Shown piece by piece: positions 16,596 through 25,312 of a stretch of 49,592 nt of DNA; the first letter of the stretch is position 1, and every line of letters starts with the position of its first letter. Source of the DNA: Phormidium willei BDU 130791. GTDB taxonomy: Bacteria > Cyanobacteriota > Cyanobacteriia > Cyanobacteriales > Geitlerinemataceae. The stretch lies in the NCBI GenBank assembly GCA_001637315.1, contig LSZA01000021.1, positions 1-49,592 of the forward strand. The letters are read 5' to 3'. Below the pieces are notes generated by a model. It saw nothing but the letters and a program-made list of their open reading frames with translations, did not search any database and had not been told where the DNA came from. The position numbers were made by a program, and so were the translations under genes.

Positions 16596-17987
16596 ATGGA
16601 ACACCGCAAAATTCTGGATATCTTACGCCACGGTCATGCCGACGAGACCGTGACGGTTCGAGGCTGGATTCGCACCAAACGGGAACTCAAACACTTTAGC
16701 TTTGTCGAAGTGAATGACGGTTCAGCCCTGGCTAACCTACAAGTGGTCATCACTCCAGAACATCCCGATTATCCCAACCTCCTCAAACAGCTCAACACCG
16801 GCGCCTCCGTCGAAGTTAAAGGAACCCTCGTCGACTCCCCCGCCAAAGGTCAACGGCTCGAACTTCAGGCCCAAGAAATTCACCTCTACGGCGGCGTTGA
16901 TAGCGAAACCTACCCCCTTCAGAAAAAACGGCACTCCTTCGAGTTTTTACGTAGCATCGCGCACCTGCGATCGCGCACCAACACCCTCGGCGCCGTCTTC
17001 CGAGTCCGCAACAGCGCCGCCAACGCCGTCCATCAATTCTTCCAAGAACGAGGATTTCTTTGGATTCACACCCCAATCCTCACCAGCAGCGATTGCGAAG
17101 GGGCCGGAGAACTCTTTAGCGTCACCCAATTCGACCTAGCCAACGTTCCCAAAACCGAAGACCAGCGCGTCGATTACCGTCAAGACTTTTTCGGGAAACC
17201 CGCCTATCTCACCGTCAGCGGACAACTCGAAGCCGAAGTCATGGCCTCAGCCTTGCGCGACGTCTACACCTTCGGTCCCACCTTCCGCGCTGAAAACTCC
17301 AACACCTCCCGTCACCTGGCTGAATTTTGGATGATTGAGCCGGAAATGGCCTTCTGTGACCTCAATCAAGACATGGATTTAGCCGAAGACTTTCTCAAAT
17401 TTATCGTTAACGCCGTTCTTACCACCTGTCCCGAAGACCTCGAATTTTTCAATCAACGTATCGATTCGACCGTTCTCAGCCGTGCCGATGGCATCATTAA
17501 CAGTCACTTTGAGCGTTTAACCTATAGCGAGGCGATCGCCAAACTCCAACAAGCCAACAAAGCCTTTGAATTTCCCGTCGAATGGGGGATGGACTTACAA
17601 TCAGAACATGAGCGATATCTCACCGAGGAGCTGATCGGTAAACCCGTCATCGTTTACGACTATCCCATCGGCATCAAAGCCTTTTACATGCGGGCCAACG
17701 ACGATGGAAACACCGTCGCCGCCATGGATGTCCTGGCCCCTCAAATCGGAGAAATTATCGGCGGTTCCCAACGTGAAGAGCGCCTCGACCTGTTACAGCA
17801 ACGTCTGCACGCCAGTGGCTTAGATGAACAGGATTATTGGTGGTATCTCGATTTACGACGCTACGGAACCGTTCCCCATGCTGGGTTCGGACTCGGATTT
17901 GAGCGTTTAGTGCAATTGATCACCGGGATGACCAACATTCGCGATGTGATTCCCTTCCCGCGATCGCCGATGAGCATTGAGTTTTAG
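16596..17987 (+). CDS. asnS: Asparaginyl-tRNA synthetase
   Basis: 463 residues, normal length. Class IIb aminoacyl-tRNA synthetase charging tRNA-Asn in the cytoplasm. N-terminal OB-fold anticodon-binding domain ([25 protein letters not shown], key part [10 protein letters not shown]) at about 15-110. Motif 2 region is [27 protein letters not shown] (key [11 protein letters not shown]), and motif 3 is [27 protein letters not shown] (key GLGFERL). The ending [11 protein letters not shown] is typical of AsnS as opposed to AspS. Confidence 0.98.
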   Translation: MEHRKILDILRHGHADETVTVRGWIRTKRELKHFSFVEVNDGSALANLQVVITPEHPDYPNLLKQLNTGASVEVKGTLVDSPAKGQRLELQAQEIHLYGGVDSETYPLQKKRHSFEFLRSIAHLRSRTNTLGAVFRVRNSAANAVHQFFQERGFLWIHTPILTSSDCEGAGELFSVTQFDLANVPKTEDQRVDYRQDFFGKPAYLTVSGQLEAEVMASALRDVYTFGPTFRAENSNTSRHLAEFWMIEPEMAFCDLNQDMDLAEDFLKFIVNAVLTTCPEDLEFFNQRIDSTVLSRADGIINSHFERLTYSEAIAKLQQANKAFEFPVEWGMDLQSEHERYLTEELIGKPVIVYDYPIGIKAFYMRANDDGNTVAAMDVLAPQIGEIIGGSQREERLDLLQQRLHASGLDEQDYWWYLDLRRYGTVPHAGFGLGFERLVQLITGMTNIRDVIPFPRSPMSIEF

Positions 17988-18076
17988 CCCTCTCGGCGCC
18001 CACGGTTCCCGTTCTACTGTTCCCGTTTCACTGCTCCCTTAACCGCTCTCCTAACTGTCAACTGTTCACAGCAACC

Positions 18077-19300
18077 ATGACTGGTAATTCTCCCCCTCAG
18101 ACCGGTAATACTGGGTTACGTGTCACCCGCACCGTCACGCATCCCCGTAAAGCCATCAAGCATCTTGTGAATAAGCAAGTCTCTGGGTGTCTCACCGTGG
18201 GCGATCCCCAGGATCCACAGGTCAGTTGGCAGGTCTTTCTACGAGCCGGTAAACTGACCTACGCCACCAGTGTTAACGGTAAGACGCAACGGTTACAATG
18301 TCTGGTGCGCACCATTCAACCCAATCTCGCCAAACTCGAATTTAGCGACAGCGAGAATGAATATCCTCAACTCTGTCGCTGGTGGCATGGCCAAGGACTC
18401 GCCATGTCGAAACTGCGTCAATTGCTGATGCGACTGAGTCTCGAAGCGCTCGTTCATGTGTTAGCACTTCCCGAGACAGACATTGAGTTTTCCAAAGGGT
18501 CAAAAGTCGATCCGGTGTTGATGGAAACCCCCTTAGCCGAGATTCCGGCCCCTCTCTGGCAGATGGCCCTTCAATGGCAACAGTGGCGTAAACAGCTTCC
18601 TTCTCCCTTTGTCCATCTCTATTTGCCCGATCAGCAACAAGTCCGTTTTCGAGCCTGCTGTCACCATAACCCAGTCCCCGTGCGATCGAGTCATGAACCC
18701 GATCAACTGATTCAAGCCACCGCCAGCATTTTTCGCAAACAGCTCTCCCTCTATGAAATTTCCACGTTACTCAAAGTTTCAGTTCAAACTCTAGTCGCTT
18801 GGATCCAACCGTTTCTGAAGGAAGGGATTTTAGTCACACAAATCCAGGACAAACCCACTCAAGCCGCCTCAGACACACCCAGTACCGCCAAACCCAAACC
18901 CGATAAAAAACCAGAAGTTCGTCCTCTCATCGCCTGTATTGATGATAGTAAAACCATTCAAAAGCAGGTCAAAGGAATCCTGAGCTTATCCGGATATGAC
19001 GTCTTAGGCATTACCGAGCCAGCCCAGGCACTGACGGCCTTAGTTCGACAAAAACCAGCGGCAATTTTGATGGATGTCAATATGCCCGACATTGATGGCT
19101 ATGAACTCTGTAGTATGCTGCGGCAATCGCGACAACTGCGGGAAATTCCGATTATCATGCTCACCGGTCGTGATGGCATTCTCGATCGCATCCGAGCGAA
19201 AACCCTAGGGGTCAACTTTTATCTCACCAAGCCCTTTCATCCTGAGCATCTAGTCGAGTCAATTGGCAAAGTGTTGCAAAATAACCCAGTTGATGTCTAA
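18077..19300 (+). CDS. PatA/PilG-type response regulator
   Basis: 407 residues. The N-terminal two thirds is the PatA-type domain (early part like DUF4388, with FLRAGKLTYATS) followed by a winged-helix-like segment LYEISTLLKVSVQTLVAWIQPFLKEGIL (key part LYEISTLLKVSVQTL). A Pro/Lys linker leads to a C-terminal receiver from about 282: IACIDDSK, phospho-acceptor Asp in MDVNMPDIDG, switch residue MLTGRD and Lys in YLTKPF. Equivalents are PatA, PixG, PilG and HmpA, which act in pattern formation or in phototaxis/pilus control. First gene of a CheW-MCP-CheY-MCP-CheA cluster; 20 bases from cheW. Confidence 0.9.
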   Translation: MTGNSPPQTGNTGLRVTRTVTHPRKAIKHLVNKQVSGCLTVGDPQDPQVSWQVFLRAGKLTYATSVNGKTQRLQCLVRTIQPNLAKLEFSDSENEYPQLCRWWHGQGLAMSKLRQLLMRLSLEALVHVLALPETDIEFSKGSKVDPVLMETPLAEIPAPLWQMALQWQQWRKQLPSPFVHLYLPDQQQVRFRACCHHNPVPVRSSHEPDQLIQATASIFRKQLSLYEISTLLKVSVQTLVAWIQPFLKEGILVTQIQDKPTQAASDTPSTAKPKPDKKPEVRPLIACIDDSKTIQKQVKGILSLSGYDVLGITEPAQALTALVRQKPAAILMDVNMPDIDGYELCSMLRQSRQLREIPIIMLTGRDGILDRIRAKTLGVNFYLTKPFHPEHLVESIGKVLQNNPVDV

Positions 19301-19320
19301 GGGGCAATTAAGGGGCGATT

Positions 19321-19917
19321 ATGGAACGGGATTACTTTAAAATTCGAGTATCGGGAGAAGTGCGGGTCGCATTACCCTTAAATACCATCGACGCCGCTTT
19401 ACAAATTGATCGGCAATTGATTTGTCCGATTCCCGGTGTGATACCCAGCTTACTGGGGGTCATCAATCGTCAAGGGGTTTTAACCTGGGTTTTAGACACC
19501 AGCCAATTTTTAGAACTTCCTTCCCTGGTGTCCTCCCAACGCCTAAATTTGCCCGGCCAAGCCGTGAAAGCCCTATTATTGACTCGTCCCAGTCACGACT
19601 CAGAATCGCAAGCCTCAGCGCCTTCCAGCCGCGCCTACGGGGGGGGCGGACTGGGGGCCAGTTCTAACCGACAGCAGCAAACCGTCGCCTGTGTCGTGGC
19701 AGACTTAGAACGGGTCTTTTCCTCATCGCGATCGCAGCGCATCAAACAACGACTCAAACCCAGACTACAACCCCTCTTGCCCGAAGTGGTGTATGACGGT
19801 CGCGAGGGGGTGGCCGTGTTAGATCCTCAGGCCCTCCTCGATGCCCTACAGCGGCATCCGATCCCCCATCGCCTGTCAGCCACGGCCCCTGACCCGAAGC
19901 GCCCCCACGTGGAGTAA
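19321..19917 (+). CDS. CheW-like adaptor (PilI/PixI/HmpC type)
   Basis: 198 residues; CheW domain coupling chemoreceptors to CheA. Recognised by LPLNTIDAALQIDRQLICPIPGVIPSLLGVINRQGVLTWVLD (key VIPSLLGVINRQG). It carries an insertion of about 35 low-complexity residues (Ser/Gly/Gln-rich, SSRAYGGGGLGASSNRQQQ) between the two CheW subdomains and a 20-residue tail, so it is longer than a bare CheW. Two bases separate its stop from the following MCP start, indicating an operon and likely translational coupling. Confidence 0.88.
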   Translation: MERDYFKIRVSGEVRVALPLNTIDAALQIDRQLICPIPGVIPSLLGVINRQGVLTWVLDTSQFLELPSLVSSQRLNLPGQAVKALLLTRPSHDSESQASAPSSRAYGGGGLGASSNRQQQTVACVVADLERVFSSSRSQRIKQRLKPRLQPLLPEVVYDGREGVAVLDPQALLDALQRHPIPHRLSATAPDPKRPHVE

Positions 19918-19919
19918 TT

Positions 19920-21746
19920 ATGGCTCAACCTTACTCGGACCTTAACCCAGAACTCGAACAAGATACCGTCAGTTCGACCCATTCTTTAGACTTGCTGGAT
20001 TTGCTCTTAAAAGCCAATCAATTTGAGCAAAACGGGGAGAGCGATCGCGCCCGAGAGCTCTATCAGCAAATCATCGAACAAGATGAAGAGGGAGTGTGGG
20101 GACAAAGCGCTCGCAAAGCCTTAGGGGACCCCCCCGCCAACGATGAACCCGCCGATACCCAATTTGGCGAAAACAATCCCATCCCTCAATCCTTACTCGC
20201 CGCGAGTACCAGCACTCGCCCGAGTCCAGCCACCGCCAAACCGCGCCCGAGACGGCGAAAATTTCCCCTTGGGGTCAAATTGAAACTGATGGCGATCGCC
20301 GCCGCCCTCATCCCCCTAGGAACCGCCGCTCTGGCAAGTCTTTGGCTATTACCAGACCCCCAACCTGGGCCGCGATCGCCGCAACCCTCATCCCCCGAGG
20401 ATGTCCCCCTAGACCGCCAACTCGAAGAACAACTTGAGGGAGCGCCGCCGTCGCCGGGTCATCCCTATCTCTGGATTGGCCTTCTGGCCACAGGAAGTGC
20501 CGCCATCAGCCTCGGTCTGATTCTGCCCCGCTTGCACCGTTGGGGGCGAGAGTTAGAGGAACTGGCCGACTACAGCGAACAGGTCAACCAGGAGAACCCC
20601 CTAGCCCGCCTCGATATTACCCCGGGCGACAACGAAATTGGCAGCATTGTCCAACAACTGCGAGAAATGATCGATCGCCTCACCTATCAAGGAGAACGAC
20701 TCGGGCAACTCGAACGACAACGCGATCGCGAACATTACCAACAACAACAAGAAAAACAACGGCAACAACAGCAAGCCATGGATGTCCTCGAACGGCTCGA
20801 AGCCGCTCGTCGGGGCAATCTCACCATCCAAGCTCCCCTCAGTGACGGGGCCATCGGAGCGATCGCCGACGCCTTTAACGCCACCACCGCCAGCCTTCGT
20901 CGCACCCTCAGTCAAACCAGCCAAGTCAGCGATCGTATCGAGGAAGAAAGCCACACTAGCCAGCGAGTTGCCCATCAACTCCACCAAGATGCCGATGACC
21001 AATCCCAACAGCTCCAAACCGCCCTAACCCAAGTCACGGCCGTCACTCAAGCCATGACCCAACTGAGCCAACGTCAGCAAGACATTCGCACCCTAGCCCA
21101 ACAGATCAGCCATACCGCCCTCGACGGAAGCGAAGAACGCTCCGAAGCCGTCAGCAGCATCGATAGCCTGCGAACCACCATCGCCAACAGTTCCAAAAAA
21201 GCCAAGCGTCTGGCAGAATCAGCTCAAGAGGTCTCGCAAATTCTCACCGTTGTCGTGGGCATTTCCGAACGGGCCAACCTCCTAGCCTTTAACGCCGCCA
21301 TCGAAGCGGCCCGGGCCGGAGAGCGAGGCGCCGGATTCCGTCAAGTGGCTGACGACGTACGGGGATTAGCCGTTCAAATTGGCGAATCCACCGCTGACAT
21401 CGAACGACTCATCAATGGGATTCAACAGGAAACCGCCGAAGTCCTCGATGTCCTCGAAGCCGGAACCTCCGAGGTGGTCAACAGTACCCGTTGCGTGCAA
21501 CAGACCCAAACTACCCTACGCCAAGTGATGAATCTCTCCCAAAATATTGAAACTGTCTTAGAGGAGACTGATCCACCTCAGCTTGAAGACACAGATTCCT
21601 TAGCGCCCCAGCTCGAAGATATCTATGATCAATCTCTTCAAACGGTTCAAGAGGCTCAACAGATGCTCACTCATCTACAACAACTGGCTCAAAATATTGA
21701 GAGTCTCAAGTCTACTCTGGCCAAATTTCAACTTGAATCAGTTTAA
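19920..21746 (+). CDS. Methyl-accepting chemotaxis-like protein with tiny periplasmic loop
   Basis: 608 residues. Residues 22-70 form a short TPR-like helical module (DLLLKANQFEQNGESDRARELY...SARKALG). Basic Pro-rich linker, membrane segment 1 at about 120-144, about 38 Pro/Ser-rich residues outside, membrane segment 2 at about 183-203. Then HAMP-like helices, a second HAMP-like segment (RRGNLTIQAPLSDGAIGAIADAFN) and the receptor signalling tip ISERANLLAFNAAIEAARAGERG. The absence of any sizable sensory domain suggests it responds to membrane or cytoplasmic cues, or works with a partner receptor. Its N-terminal module is paralogous to that of the second receptor in this cluster. Confidence 0.9.
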   Translation: MAQPYSDLNPELEQDTVSSTHSLDLLDLLLKANQFEQNGESDRARELYQQIIEQDEEGVWGQSARKALGDPPANDEPADTQFGENNPIPQSLLAASTSTRPSPATAKPRPRRRKFPLGVKLKLMAIAAALIPLGTAALASLWLLPDPQPGPRSPQPSSPEDVPLDRQLEEQLEGAPPSPGHPYLWIGLLATGSAAISLGLILPRLHRWGRELEELADYSEQVNQENPLARLDITPGDNEIGSIVQQLREMIDRLTYQGERLGQLERQRDREHYQQQQEKQRQQQQAMDVLERLEAARRGNLTIQAPLSDGAIGAIADAFNATTASLRRTLSQTSQVSDRIEEESHTSQRVAHQLHQDADDQSQQLQTALTQVTAVTQAMTQLSQRQQDIRTLAQQISHTALDGSEERSEAVSSIDSLRTTIANSSKKAKRLAESAQEVSQILTVVVGISERANLLAFNAAIEAARAGERGAGFRQVADDVRGLAVQIGESTADIERLINGIQQETAEVLDVLEAGTSEVVNSTRCVQQTQTTLRQVMNLSQNIETVLEETDPPQLEDTDSLAPQLEDIYDQSLQTVQEAQQMLTHLQQLAQNIESLKSTLAKFQLESV

Positions 21747-22106
21747 ATGCTCTCGGTTCCAATCATACCCATGACCTCTAACCCATCACCTCTAACCCAT
21801 GATCCCTAAGATACCTTCTCAAAAACCGTTTAAAACCGTTGTGTGGTCAGTCAGAGTCGACCTTAACCCCTTCTGTCGAAACTCCAAGAGGTTATACCTG
21901 TTTTCAAAAGATCGCGCCTTAGATAGTCGGGGCATAGTCGGGGCAATCTTGGCTGGTTCGCCTCTGTCTCCCCGCTTTTCTGTCTCCCCGCTGTAATGTC
22001 TAGCTAATTTCTCGAAAAATGGTCTTAACGCCCTAAAACGTTCCACCATTCACTCGACCCTTGACGCTAACCCTTCACCGTGCCTAAGCCATCGTAATCA
22101 AAAACC
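21747..22106. other. Gap inside the chemotaxis cluster, no gene seen
   Basis: 360 bases between the first receptor and cheY. Contains a 14-bp tandem repeat (21767-21805), a duplicated AGTCGGGGCA near 21918-21938 and a duplicated CTGTCTCCCCGCT near 21966-21992 that could pair with it. ORFs on both strands lack recognisable features. It may hold a promoter for the cheY-MCP-cheA half. Confidence 0.5.
21767..21805. repeat. 14-bp tandem repeat
   Basis: ACCCATGACCTCTA (21767-21780), ACCCATCACCTCTA (21781-21794) and partial ACCCATGATCC (21795-21805), starting 20 bases after the receptor stop codon. Confidence 0.8.
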
Positions 22107-22472
22107 ATGAAACATATCTTTGTTGTCGAAGACGGTCACGCCGAACAAAAAATGATGCGGGCATTACTTGAACAGTCAGGATTTCAAGTCACCCTAGCCA
22201 GTGCCGTTGATGAAGCCTGGGACAAGCTCAAATCCATTTCGCCGCCACATTTGTTTATTTTAGATATTGTTATGCCCGGAAAAAGTGGTTTAGAACTATG
22301 CCGCACCATCCGTGAAACCCCAGAATTAAAAGATACACCCGTCATTTTTTGTAGCTCTAAAAGTGAAGAATTTGATCGATTTTGGGCGCTACGTCAGGGG
22401 GCGCAAGCCTACCTCATCAAACCCTACGCCCCTAAAGAACTCCTCGACGCCGTGTATCAACATATCCAATAG
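22107..22472 (+). CDS. CheY-like response regulator (PilH/PixH type)
   Basis: 121 residues, a single receiver domain with no output domain. Acidic pocket in VVEDG, phospho-acceptor Asp in FILDIVMPGKSG (about residue 52), switch Ser in VIFCSSKSEE and Lys in YLIKPYAP. Expected to be phosphorylated by the CheA encoded downstream and to act directly on the pilus or motility machinery, as PilH/PixH do. Lies 46 bases before the second receptor gene. Confidence 0.93.
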   Translation: MKHIFVVEDGHAEQKMMRALLEQSGFQVTLASAVDEAWDKLKSISPPHLFILDIVMPGKSGLELCRTIRETPELKDTPVIFCSSKSEEFDRFWALRQGAQAYLIKPYAPKELLDAVYQHIQ

Positions 22473-22518
22473 CATCCCTCGGCTTCCTGTCCTCTGTTCT
22501 ATCTACCTCGCTCCCATC

Positions 22519-25257
22519 ATGTCCGATCGCCGTGCCCGATCGCTATCCGACCCTTCCTCCGCCGCCGCCAATCCCGGCTCGGCGGCGGCGTCAGGAGATC
22601 CGCTCCTCGAACAACTGCTCGAAGCCAACCGCTACGAACAGTCTGGGGCGCTCGTTGAAGCGCGATCGCTCTATGAAAACCTGATTCTCCAAGATCCCGA
22701 AGGCTTTTATGGCATTAGCGCCCGTAAAGCCCTCAATCACTTGGGTGAGAACAACCCCGATCACAGCGATATCGCCAACGCCAGTTCCGAACTCAGCACA
22801 GGCTTGTCCTCTTTCCCCGAAGCCGCCAAAACCTGGTTCAGTCATCTCTGGCAAGATCTCAGTTTCACTCACAAACTCACCGCGCTCCTAGTGAGTGGTT
22901 CCGTCATCCCCGTGGCCGTAACCACCGTGTTTTTGGTGGCTCGAACCCAAGAGCGAGTTCAAGAAGACTTCCTGGCTCAACTCAACTCCGATGTCACCAG
23001 TTGGGCCAGCGACTATGTCATGTGGACCGAAGATGACAGTTTCACCGAAGCCGAAAACCTCTCCCAACTCGTGGCCGTCCGCGACATTAACCTCAGTAAC
23101 CCCCAACAAGTTGCCCAGGAACGCCGCTATCTCGATGCTTTGGCTACCGAGGCTTTAGCCGCCGGCGATCGCAACCGCGCCGATACCACCAAAAGCTTTC
23201 GCATCCTCACCGACGCGCGAGGAAACACCGTCGCCCAAGGCATTAAAATTCACACCTCCGCCCTCAACGAATCCCCCTATCCTCCCGTTCCCGCCCCAGA
23301 TCGTGACATTGACGCCAGTGAATTTCAGCGCATCGACACAGAACCGGGTATCGCCCTCGGGGACTTGGACATCGTGCGCCGCGCCCTCGAGGGCGGCGAA
23401 CCGCAACGAGGGATCGAAATTCTGCCCTCAGAGATTATCAGCCGCCTAGGATTGCAACCTCAAGCCGAAATCCCCCTGCGAGAGTCCCTGGCCCGCATGA
23501 CGCAACCGCCACCGTTACCCCGATCCGAACGAGACTTTGCCCTCGATGACTTTCAGGCCGGACTCACCACCGTCGTGGTCTATCCCGTGCGTCTCAATGG
23601 GGCGATCGTCGGGACGACCATTGTCGGCGTTCTACATAACCGACATCATGCCCTCCTCGATGAATTTCAACAACTGGTCGGGGCCGAATCCCTCTCGGTT
23701 TATGCCAAAGATTGGCGCGTCAACACCAACATCAATGCCGGAGACGGAACCCGCGCCATCGGAACTCTAGCCCCCGCTCCCGTGGTCGAGGCGATCTTAA
23801 ACCAGGGGCGTCAGAACTTTTCCCTCGTTGAAAATATCGATAGCAACAATTATCTCACCGTCTATCGTCCCCTCTATGACCATACCCAAAGCAATAACCC
23901 CGATGTCGCCCCCGTGGGTATGGTTTCCGTGGCCCGGCCCCAAACTGAACTCGAACAACTCATTCGCGCTCAGCAATTGCTCGGAATTGCGGTAGGCGGG
24001 GGAGCGGCGTTGATTGTTAGTGGGATTGCGATCGTGGTGGCTAAAACCTTCGCCAAATCCCTCGAAGACTTGGCCGCCTTCGCCCAACGGGTGGGACGAG
24101 GCGAACGCGGAGTGCGGGTGGCGAGTACCGAACGCACCGACGAAATTGGTATTTTGTCCCAGGAACTCAATCAGATGGCCGCCAGCATTGAGGTCAATAT
24201 GGCCTCAGTTGAACAACAAGAAACCCTGCGTCGCCAAGAAGCCGAACAGCAACGGCGGGAAAAGGAACGCCTACAACGAGGTGTGATGAACCTGTTGCTC
24301 GAAATTGAAGGGGCGCAACGGGGAGATTTAACGGTGAATGCGGCGGTGACCGATGGGGCCGTCGGGTCGATCGCAGATGCCTTTAATACCACGATTATCC
24401 GGCTGCGAGAGCTGGTGTCTCAGGTGCAAACCATCGCCAACCAAGTTAATGATTTGGCCGCGAATAATACTCCCGTGATGCAGCAACTGTCGCGGGATGC
24501 GACGGTGCAAGCTCAAGAGATTAACCGCACTCTCGGCACCGTGGCCCAGATTGTTGAGTCGATTCGCGTGGTGGACCAATCGGCTCAACAGGCGGCGGCG
24601 ATCGCCCAGCAGGGGGCTAAAACCGCCCGCGATGGGGAGGAAGTCATGGACTTAACGGTGTCGAGTATTAAAAACATCAGTGCGGCTGTGGCTGAAACCG
24701 CGAGTAAAGTCGATCGCCTCACGGACTCGTTCAAGCAAATCTTACAAATTTTGACGATTATTTCGGGAATCTCTGAACGAACCAACCTATTGGCATACAA
24801 TGCCAGTATTGAGGCCTCCCGCGTACCTGGAGAATATGGACAAGGGTTTCGGGTGGTGGCGGAAGAAGTCCGCCGCCTGGCGGGACGAGCCACGGAAGCC
24901 ACACGCAGTATTGAGCAAATTGTTGAGATTATTCAGCAGGACACCGTTGAAGTGCAACACGCGATGGAAGTCGGAAAATCGGAGGTGGCTGAGGGAACTG
25001 AACGGGTGGCCCAAACCAAACAAACGTTGAAAGGGTTAGCCGATCTCAGTCAGACGATTGATCAATATGTGCAAGCCATTTCACAAAATACCACCACCCA
25101 ACGCTCAGCCTCGAAACAGGTCAATCAGATGGTCGAACAAGTCTCGGCGATGACTGAAAACACGTCAGCGACGGCACAAACGGTTACTGAATCCCTCGAA
25201 GAACTCCGACAGGCCGCCGCGACGCTGAAAGACTCTGTGGCTCAGTTCCGACTTTAG
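22519..25257 (+). CDS. Methyl-accepting chemotaxis-like receptor, PilJ type
   Basis: About 912 residues from the ATG at 22519 (MSDRRARSLSDPSS); the longer in-frame ORF overlapping cheY is rejected. N-terminal TPR-like module (LLEANRYEQSGALVEARSLY...SARKAL) as in the first receptor. Membrane segment at about 119-141, then about 340 residues outside the membrane, probably a dCache-like sensory domain (ALGDLDIVRRALEGG; TVVVYPVRLNGAIVGTTIVG), then membrane segment 2 (about 488-512), two HAMP segments and the signalling tip ISERTNLLAYNASIEASR. The ligand is unknown; there is no bilin-type GAF, so it is unlike PixJ1. Expected to signal to the adjacent CheA. Confidence 0.92.
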   Translation: MSDRRARSLSDPSSAAANPGSAAASGDPLLEQLLEANRYEQSGALVEARSLYENLILQDPEGFYGISARKALNHLGENNPDHSDIANASSELSTGLSSFPEAAKTWFSHLWQDLSFTHKLTALLVSGSVIPVAVTTVFLVARTQERVQEDFLAQLNSDVTSWASDYVMWTEDDSFTEAENLSQLVAVRDINLSNPQQVAQERRYLDALATEALAAGDRNRADTTKSFRILTDARGNTVAQGIKIHTSALNESPYPPVPAPDRDIDASEFQRIDTEPGIALGDLDIVRRALEGGEPQRGIEILPSEIISRLGLQPQAEIPLRESLARMTQPPPLPRSERDFALDDFQAGLTTVVVYPVRLNGAIVGTTIVGVLHNRHHALLDEFQQLVGAESLSVYAKDWRVNTNINAGDGTRAIGTLAPAPVVEAILNQGRQNFSLVENIDSNNYLTVYRPLYDHTQSNNPDVAPVGMVSVARPQTELEQLIRAQQLLGIAVGGGAALIVSGIAIVVAKTFAKSLEDLAAFAQRVGRGERGVRVASTERTDEIGILSQELNQMAASIEVNMASVEQQETLRRQEAEQQRREKERLQRGVMNLLLEIEGAQRGDLTVNAAVTDGAVGSIADAFNTTIIRLRELVSQVQTIANQVNDLAANNTPVMQQLSRDATVQAQEINRTLGTVAQIVESIRVVDQSAQQAAAIAQQGAKTARDGEEVMDLTVSSIKNISAAVAETASKVDRLTDSFKQILQILTIISGISERTNLLAYNASIEASRVPGEYGQGFRVVAEEVRRLAGRATEATRSIEQIVEIIQQDTVEVQHAMEVGKSEVAEGTERVAQTKQTLKGLADLSQTIDQYVQAISQNTTTQRSASKQVNQMVEQVSAMTENTSATAQTVTESLEELRQAAATLKDSVAQFRL

Positions 25258-25312
25258 AGATTTGCTGTTAGAGATTTGCTGTTCGCTACTGAACTCTCAA
25301 TGATAATGTGTG

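Noticed and set aside
22363..22518. Upstream extension of the second receptor to 22363
   Set aside because: Would overlap the complete cheY gene by 110 bases and encodes residues unlike receptor N-termini; the ATG at 22519 starts the expected sequence.
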